In this document: positions 57,452 through 64,000 of the stretch, in pieces
Position numbering within the stretch: position 1 is the stretch's first letter
How the letters are laid out: each line of letters starts with the position of its first letter
Assembly (NCBI GenBank): GCA_037976565.1
Contig: CP137669.1
Location: forward strand, 35,085,613 to 35,149,612
Direction: 5' to 3'
Source: Mesocentrotus franciscanus
Taxonomy: Eukaryota; Echinodermata; Echinoidea; Camarodonta; Strongylocentrotidae
Length of the DNA: 64,000 nucleotides
Notes under the pieces: model-generated
Database searches by the model: none
Seen by the model: only the letters and a program-made list of their open reading frames with translations
Told to the model about the DNA's origin: nothing
Translations under genes and position numbers: made by a program

Positions 57452-60400
57452 TTATTTGAAGCGACCTGTTCTATGGATATATAATAAGATGGCATATTGA
57501 GCCTTCTGAGAAAACTTGAAAAGCATTATTTTTGTTTCTTCTATTGTGTTTGTGTCTAAATCTGAGAAAAGCATTGCTCGTTCAATGATATACTTATTAC
57601 AATGAAATATAAAATGTTTTTCTGTTTCAGTGATGTTACAATAATCACAATTTTCTGTTTCACTTAAACCCACTTTAGCCTTTTGTTGGTTCAGTTGAAG
57701 AACACCCATTCTCAATCTATGTAATATAACTTCACTGTATCTGTTTACCTTGATTGATATACATGAATGATTCTCAAATCGTTTTAGAGGTGACTGTATT
57801 GTTTTCCATCTTTCTTCCCAAATTTCTCGTACTCTTTTACTAAGTATTGATTTCATTTCTTGCACATTAAGATCATTGTTAATTTCTATGTTTTTATTTA
57901 ATGCTCTCTTTGCAAATCCATCTACTACTTCATTCCCTACTAGTCCACAGTGAGATGGGATCCATTCTAGCGTTATGTTTATACCTCTATAATAAAGATG
58001 TGTTATTTTATCAGTATTTCTACTACAAAATTTTCTTTTATCTGAGATTCTATTGCATTTATTGTACTCAGAGAATCTGAAAGAATAACAATACCAACAT
58101 AAATATTCAAGTTTTCAATCCAATCTAAGGCCATAATAATGGCGGCCTGTTCTGCCCTGTATGACGATGTGCCATTGTGTAATCTTTTCTGTTCATGAAT
58201 TTTCATCGCTGGTACGTAGAAGCCTGCTGCCGCATTGCCTCTCTTGGGATCTTTAGATCCGTCTGTGTATATATGTAGGTGTGTTTTATACCTTGTGTTT
58301 ATTACTTCTAGAGATTTGGCTTTTTGATAGTGTGGGTTGTCATTCTTGCTGATTAAAGTATGTAATTCAGTGGATATGGTGGGTGGTATGTAATGCCATG
58401 GTGGAAATGGTATTGGTTTATTTTCTTCAACCTCATCCGATTCTTGAATCATTTTCTCATCTAGCATTCTAAAACCAAAGGGCTTATTTCCTTTCTTTTT
58501 TGAAAGATATTCATAATGCCAACAGTTGATTGTACATTTTTTAACTGGGTGTTGGGGAGTAGATTTCACTTTAAAATAGTATCTATTCGTCAGCATTTTT
58601 CTCCTTATGTCTAGTGGTTCTTCTCCTGTTTCTTTAAGCAAGGTTTGTAATGAAGTTCCAATAGGGCCACCAGTTATAATTTTTAAAGCCTGATATTGTA
58701 TCGAGTTCAACGTATTCTTCACTAAGTCTGAAGCCGAATCATATGCTTCGCATCCATAGTCAAACAGTGAACGTATTAAAGCTTTATAGACAATAAGCAT
58801 AGAGTGGGAATCATTTCCCCATGATATACCAGTTATTTTCTTCAAAATATTCAATTTTATTTTACATCTTTTTACTATATCCTGAATATGTGGTCTCCAA
58901 CTTAATTTTCTATCAAACTTTAAGCCTAGGAATTTGTGCTCCTGTACAGAAGGTAAGGGTACTCCTTCAAGTTTCAGTTCGCATTTTTATTACTGTTTGT
59001 AAATAGAAGCGAAACTGTTTTTTCATGAGATATTGAAATTCCCCAGTATTTATACCATTCATTTAACCGATGCAAGTATGTTTGTACTTTTTTTTTAACA
59101 AACTTTTCATTTTTTCCAGATTTCCATATAGCACAGTCATCTGCAAATAATGATATATTCACTTCCTTTTCCAATGGTATATCATGCATCATAATGTTGA
59201 ATAAAATTGGACTAAGGGCACTTCCTTGTGGTAATCCATTGACTAGGGTAGATGTTTTAGATAGTGTCTGCCCATTCCTCACTTGGAAGGTTCTTTTCTG
59301 TAATAAGTTCTTAATAAATGTAAACATATTTCCTTTTACTCCTAGTTTATGTAATTTATATAATAAACCATTGTACCACAACTTATCATATGCCTTAGTT
59401 ACATCCAAAAAGCAAACTAGAGTATGTTCATGATTCCCTAAGCTTTGCTGGATACTATTTTCAAGTAGTATCATATTATCTGTAGAGCTTCTTCCTTTTC
59501 TGAATCCGCTCTGAATGCTCGGAAAAATACTTTTATTTTCTAAGTACCAATCTAGTCTTCTATAAACCATCTTTTCCAATATCTTTATAAAGATTGGAGT
59601 TAATGTTATTGGTCTATATGATGATGGTTTTTGTGGATCTTTTCCTGCTTTTAGTATCGGTATCAAGATTCCATGTTTACACGGTTGAGGGATGTTTCCA
59701 CTTTCCCAAATTTTATTCATAATTTTTAACATTTTATTTTTAATCTGTACTGGTAAGTTCTTGTAGATTTCATAGCCAATTTTATCTTTTCCTGGTGCTG
59801 TATCTTTTTGATTTTTCAGGACTTGACTGAATTCTTGCATAGTAAATTTTTGATTCAAAGATTGATTTCTACATTGTTCCTGATCATCATTTACATTTTC
59901 TTGTAAATATTCTTTAACTGTATTTTCGGCTTGCTGGTTTATTATGGTACTCTCACTAATATTTTCAAAGTGATTAGCCATAACATCTACTACCTCTTGA
60001 GGATTTATTATTTCTTCATCTTCATATATTATCGATTTAATATTTTTAATTTTATTATTAGTCTTACTATTTTCTATTTTACGTATCATATTCCAAATGT
60101 CTGTCATTGATGTAAAACGAGTCATTTCCTTACAATAGGTGATCCAATAGTCTCGTTTGGCTTGTCGTATGATCTTTTGTGCTTCTGATTTCTTTTCCAG
60201 GTAATCTTCTACATATTCTCCCGTTTTTCTTTTCTCTGCTAAATATCTTAAGTGATTTCTTTCTTTTATACTTTGTGAACATTCCTTATTCCACCAGGGA
60301 ACAGGATTTTGTCTTCGTTTTGATTTCACCTTTCCTAGACGTATCATTATGTTATTCAAAGTTTCTACAAATATAATGTACGCTTCTTCTTCATTAATAT

Positions 60401-61219
60401 GTTCGTCTATATTTATCATCTCTTCTTTACATACTTGTTGGAATTTTTCCCAATTAATATTAGCAAGTGACCAATTTATGTCTTCCTGATTAATCTTTGG
60501 ATCATTATTTTGGTTTCCTATTTCTATCAATATAGGAAAATGATCACTTCCCAAAGTGGTAGATTCTACTTTCCAAGAAATCTTATGGGAAATATTTGGA
60601 GATGAAAAGCATAAATCTAATGATGAACGCTTTGTCGTTCTGTGGTCAATTCTGGTACCTTCCCCAAGATTACAAATCGTAAAATCATGTTTCAACATAT
60701 AATTTTCGATTATTTTCCATTTCCGTCGGTCTTTTTACCACCCCATAAAGTATTATGTGCGTTAAAATCGCCTAATATAATTTTTCTTTCAGATTCTTTT
60801 ACATTTTTTGTTATATCATCCAATATCTGTGGTGTTATCTTTTTACATGGGTTATAAAAGTTCACCACTGTGTATATACATTGATTGAAACATATATTCA
60901 CCGTTTGACATTCTATGTCTTCATGTTCTATAACTTTGCTATGTCCTAAAGAATTATGGAAGTACATAGCACATCCACCTCGTATGCCTGTTTTTCTATT
61001 TCTGTAAACTCCTTCATAATTATTTATATCAAAATGTTCATTTTCTAATAGCCAAGTTTCTTGTATACAAATTAAATGAATTATTTCTTTTCTATTATCT
61101 ATGTGAAATCTCAGCTCGTCTCCGTGACCTTTTATGCCCTGCGCATTCCATTGCAGTATATTTAGGGTCACGGAGGCGAAGAGACTAAAATACCAGACCA
61201 GTATTAACGTTTTGTTCAT
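57452..61219 (-). pseudogene. LINE ORF2: endonuclease, reverse transcriptase, RNase H; frameshifted
   Basis: Four minus-strand segments in order. 61219-60710 is the endonuclease (LNILQWNAQG, ICIQETWL, ILGDFNAHNTLWGG). 60698-58974 completes it (TLGSDHFPI) and carries the RT: SSYRPITLTPIFIKILEKM, QSGFRKGRSS, motif A FLDVTKAYDKLW, motif B LPQGSALSPILFN, catalytic ISLFADDCAIW. 58854-58003 has the RNase H start (IYTDGSKDP, SYRAEQAAI, ILSDSLSTI). The downstream text near 57970-57910 reads WIPSHCGLVGNEVVDGFAKR, the last RNase H motif. 57865-57452 is the C-terminal region with a C..C...H....C finger (CDYCNITETEKHFIFHC). Frame changes lie near 60709, 58975 and between 58002 and 57866, so no full protein is made. 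Confidence 0.92.
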
Positions 61220-61391
61220 TTAACATTTCTTTAGTGAGATTGAAAAATTTAAGAGCTGCTCCTATAATCAGGCTGATTGGATTATCTTTCTTTTGATTAA
61301 AATTTGCAATAATATATACAATAAATGAAATTATTTCTTCATTGCTGGCGTTGACAATGAAGTTTTCTCATTTTCATTAATTTCTCCTCCT

Positions 61392-62573
61392 TCATGAGCA
61401 TACTTTGTGGCTCCAGAGTAATCTTGGTTTTATGGAATTTTTTTTTGTATTTCTGTGTTTTTGTCCGACTTCGTTTTGTTTTAGTTGTTTGGAGGAAGTT
61501 TTCATTTCCTTCCCAGATTCGTTTATTTGGGGTGTTTGTTTGTTTATCTGTACCGGAAGATCTACCGCTTGTCTTTCTTGAGAAAGAGGAGCGTTTTGGA
61601 TATGGGGTGTGTTGATTGTTTGATCTTGATCATTCTTCCAACATTTGGCAGCTTGAGCATAGCTCACTTTTTTTTCTATTTTGATTCTCTGCACTTCTTT
61701 TGCTTTTTTGGCTTCTTGACATCCCAAATACGCCGCAGAGTGTTCGCCGCCACAATTAGCACATTTTGGTGTTTCTTTGTGGGGACATTCGTCGAAGGAG
61801 TGCAACTCTCCACAGCGAACACATCTGGGTTTGGATTTACATTGCGCTATTCCGTGGCCGAAACGTTGGCACTTGAAACACCTGAGTGTGGGTGGAATAA
61901 ATTGTTTAACTTTAAAAAGTTGGTAACAAAAGGTTATTTCAGAGGGGAGATTGCTGCGGTCAAATGATAGGATGATATTTCTAGTGGGAATTGGTTCTTT
62001 TATTTTGTCTTCTCTTCCTCGAGGACCATTTTCCTTTTTGTCATTTCTTCTACTCATCATTTTTTTTACACCCACTACTTTCTGTTTAGTCAGTTCGTTT
62101 TGAATTTCTTGTTCTGTCATTTCGATAGGTACTCCATAGATTACACCTTTCACCCAATTTCTCATCTCTTCCGCCTTCACGGGGATATTTCCAATGTTTT
62201 CAATTTCTTTAACACTTCTCATTTGTTTAGTATTTTTACACTTTACCATAATTCCATTTCTTACATGCTTCACAAATTCCACTGGATTGTTGCCCACCAC
62301 TGAACGTATAGCTTTAGCTATCACGAGAAGATTCACATTGTTTAGATTTTTGGTTTTGTCTATTGGAACTAAAAAGCATTTTAAGTCAGATGGTTTTGGC
62401 GGGGTTCCAAAAGTATGGGTTTCTTTATCAGAATCAGATGTGTCGTGCATTTTAAGTGTTTCCACTTCTCTACTTTCTTTTCTTCGTCTTTTCGCTCCAT
62501 GTTTTTTCCCTGGATTGATAGTCATAAAACCATCGTCTGTTTCATTACCATGCTCCGGAGCGGAGGCCGCCAT
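61392..62573 (-). CDS. LINE ORF1, gag-like nucleic-acid-binding protein (intact, copy C)
   Basis: 393 residues from MAASAPEHGNETDDGF to a stop 172 bp before ORF2. The N-terminus has a basic GKKHGAKRRRK patch (22-32). Residues ~65-205 are a mixed domain like the RRM/PRE-type region of I and Jockey ORF1s. Three zinc knuckles follow: C232-C235-H240-C245, C251-C254-H258-C263 and C271-C274-H278-C285. The tail is polar and lysine/glutamine-rich. Such proteins coat element RNA in the cytoplasm and bring it to the chromosome. This is the only intact retroelement ORF in the window; the start ATG sits in a good context (GCCGCCATGG on the plus strand's complement). Confidence 0.92.
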   Translation of the reverse strand: MAASAPEHGNETDDGFMTINPGKKHGAKRRRKESREVETLKMHDTSDSDKETHTFGTPPKPSDLKCFLVPIDKTKNLNNVNLLVIAKAIRSVVGNNPVEFVKHVRNGIMVKCKNTKQMRSVKEIENIGNIPVKAEEMRNWVKGVIYGVPIEMTEQEIQNELTKQKVVGVKKMMSRRNDKKENGPRGREDKIKEPIPTRNIILSFDRSNLPSEITFCYQLFKVKQFIPPTLRCFKCQRFGHGIAQCKSKPRCVRCGELHSFDECPHKETPKCANCGGEHSAAYLGCQEAKKAKEVQRIKIEKKVSYAQAAKCWKNDQDQTINTPHIQNAPLSQERQAVDLPVQINKQTPQINESGKEMKTSSKQLKQNEVGQKHRNTKKNSIKPRLLWSHKVCS

Positions 62574-62877
62574 GGTTTAAGTGACGTAGAGCCACTACAA
62601 AATGGCGGGAATTTCAAAAAGATTTGACAGGTTTTTTAACAGTGTTAGTATGCAAAATTCGCCCACTAATGTTTGCTTACCTCTGTGATTCCTTCTTCCG
62701 ATGCGGATATTCACTTGATATTCCAAATAAAATATGATTTAAAGGAGATTTTCTATTGTAAAATCCAGATACTTCCTAAGTGTAACGAAATTACGTCCAC
62801 GCCCTATCGCGAGCGCCCTCTACAAAGCCAGATATGATACATTGCTAATAAATGGGGAAAGAGAGAGCAGGAGAGAG

Positions 62878-63014
62878 CAGGGCCGTAGCCAGAGTTTGAT
62901 GTTTGGGGGCACATACATGTAATTGATCGACGTCCTGGGGAGGGGTCTATGAGGAGGGTGTGTGATCTTGAAATTTTTTGGGGCACGTGCCCCCAACCCC
63001 TGGCTACGGGCCTG
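62878..63014. mobile_element. hAT-like MITE (unit C)
   Basis: Same insertion as 2080-2223, with TSD GGAGAGAG at 62870-62877 and 63015-63022. A shorter G-run makes it 137 bp. Confidence 0.85.
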
Positions 63015-63147
63015 GGAGAGAGTAAGAATGAGCGAGAAAAAATATGACAATGAAAAGTTGAATAAGATCGTTCTTAATTTCCAGCATTTATTTTGAGGAT
63101 TTAGGGATATCTTAACAACTCTAATAGGTCTAAATATCAAAACGTAG

Positions 63148-63410
63148 AAATGTACTTACTCCATGCTAGGATCACACACTGCCTCGCCTGGTAGCAAACA
63201 GGGCCGAACTCTACAGGTTCTGGGTCACGGTTGCCCGAAAGGCGGCACGACGTTACTACCTGGCTCTGGCGGCAGCAGCAATCTCTTGTGCTACGCGACC
63301 GCGCGGTGATCTACTTCTAGCATGCCTAAAGTGGAGTTTTTTTTACGCTCCTTCCCCCTCCTACGCCGCTCATCCTTGTGTTGGAGATAAGCAGCAACCG
63401 TTCTCGTAGT
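63148..63410. other. GC-rich island, unit C copy
   Basis: Copy of 2360-2620 with a handful of substitutions. The minus-strand donor-like GTAAGTAC is retained. Nature unknown. Confidence 0.25.
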
Positions 63411-64000
63411 GCAACATGTTGACTGTAAAAAATCAAACAAAGCATGAATTAGTTAGGATATCGTCAAAGTGGATATCGTTCTTGGAAGACCGAATTTCGC
63501 AAATCACATTCAAATGATTCTTTAAATCAATGTACAAATGTATTCAAATCCATTATTGACTCTTCAATATTCCAAAAATTACAATTTCTTAGATTATTAC
63601 TTGAAAATAATGAAAGCCACATCGTTCTACTTTCAACTGATATATGTCAAGTCTTGGAACAATCCAAAATGCACACACAAAATGATAAATATATCCACCA
63701 GACCTGACATCTCAAACCGTTCCCCTGTATTGGTCTTGAAAATTATAGAATTATATATGGCTTTCATTTTAAGTAATAATCTAAGAAATTGAAATGTCGA
63801 GGTGTGTTCCAGATCGGCTTGTAAATGAATACGTTTTTGACCAATTTCAGCGAAATTTCAAACTGTCTTTACAGAATTCGACGATATATCCCAAATTTCT
63901 TAAAGATTGTTTCAAGACCAGACATATATGAGATGAAAGCGAAATCTTACACTTTCACTTCAAATAATGGCATTGTAGATCTTGTATAATTATGTTACGA

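Larger units (their letters stand above)
56749..62822 (-). mobile_element. Full-length LINE with RNase H (I-group-like), copy C
   Basis: A 6074-bp non-LTR retrotransposon on the minus strand, flanked by a perfect 11-bp duplication CAAAGCCAGAT (56738-56748 and 62823-62833); the empty site is at 30564-30574. Order: 5' UTR of about 250 bp, ORF1 (61392-62573), ORF2 with APE endonuclease, RT and RNase H (61219 down to 57452), a ~700-bp 3' UTR with an A-run near 57280, and an (ACA)n tail. The RNase H domain and CCHC ORF1 point to the I superfamily (I or Nimb) rather than Jockey or CR1. ORF2 has at least three frameshifts, so the copy cannot move by itself. Confidence 0.93.
62823..64000. repeat. Tandem segmental duplication, start of unit C
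   Basis: Matches unit A from 2025 to about 3205 at an offset of about 60795, with few differences, and then reaches the window edge. It includes the GC-rich island that unit B lacks, so C is closer to A than to B in structure as well as sequence. Confidence 0.92.

Noticed and set aside
61394..62627. Plus-strand frames of 70-160 residues over the LINE
   Set aside because: They are antisense shadows of ORF1 with low-complexity Phe/Leu composition.

Overview
The window is animal nuclear DNA from an AT-rich, transposon-dense genome, probably a marine invertebrate. Spliced exons with GT/AG borders, non-LTR retrotransposons with RNase H, tRNA-derived SINE pieces, many MITEs and TTAGGG-type simple repeats all fit that. 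An echinoderm is my best guess, from general repeat style only; nothing here fixes the species. There is no operon, tRNA, rRNA or CRISPR array.

Layout: the window is a tandem segmental duplication. Unit A (about 2025-30563) and unit B (30564-56737) are collinear copies. A third unit C starts at 62823 and runs off the right edge. The first 3.2 kb also match 60795-64000 closely. A LINE with RNase H (I-group-like, about 6.07 kb, minus strand) sits at the A and C unit junctions. Unit B keeps the empty target site, so the array alternates LINE-plus, LINE-minus, LINE-plus, with a higher-order period of about 60.8 kb.

Most differences between A and B are transposon insertions or deletions, and several have readable target-site duplications with the matching empty site in the other unit. 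A only: a 4.58-kb TTAA-flanked element with long inverted arms (9492-14072) and a 212-bp element with a 9-bp TSD (19290-19501). B only: a piggyBac-like MITE with TTAA TSDs (38600-39785), a 154-bp element with a 9-bp TSD carrying TAACCC repeats (41033-41186), a CR1-like LINE fragment (about 42291-43595), an element with four ~178-bp tandem repeats (43780-45158) and a 373-bp palindromic element (48461-48833). Shared: hAT-like MITEs with 8-bp TSDs, fold-back elements, SINE fragments, decayed reverse transcriptase pieces and a possible Harbinger remnant.

Host gene content is thin. The best candidate is a small three-exon plus-strand gene of unknown function: intact in unit B (47057-50247, predicted 112 aa, all introns phase 0), broken in unit A by a 1-nt exon deletion and a premature stop. 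A weaker minus-strand transcription unit (about 27-30 kb, repeated at 53-56.3 kb) has a CRE-bearing putative promoter and splice-bounded open exons that do not all join in frame.

Functionally the window reads as a recently amplified block in which transposons, not host pathways, explain most of the sequence. Two unrelated repeats (the 9.5-14 kb element and the 44 kb tandem repeat) carry many direct repeats of the AGGTCA nuclear-receptor half-site.
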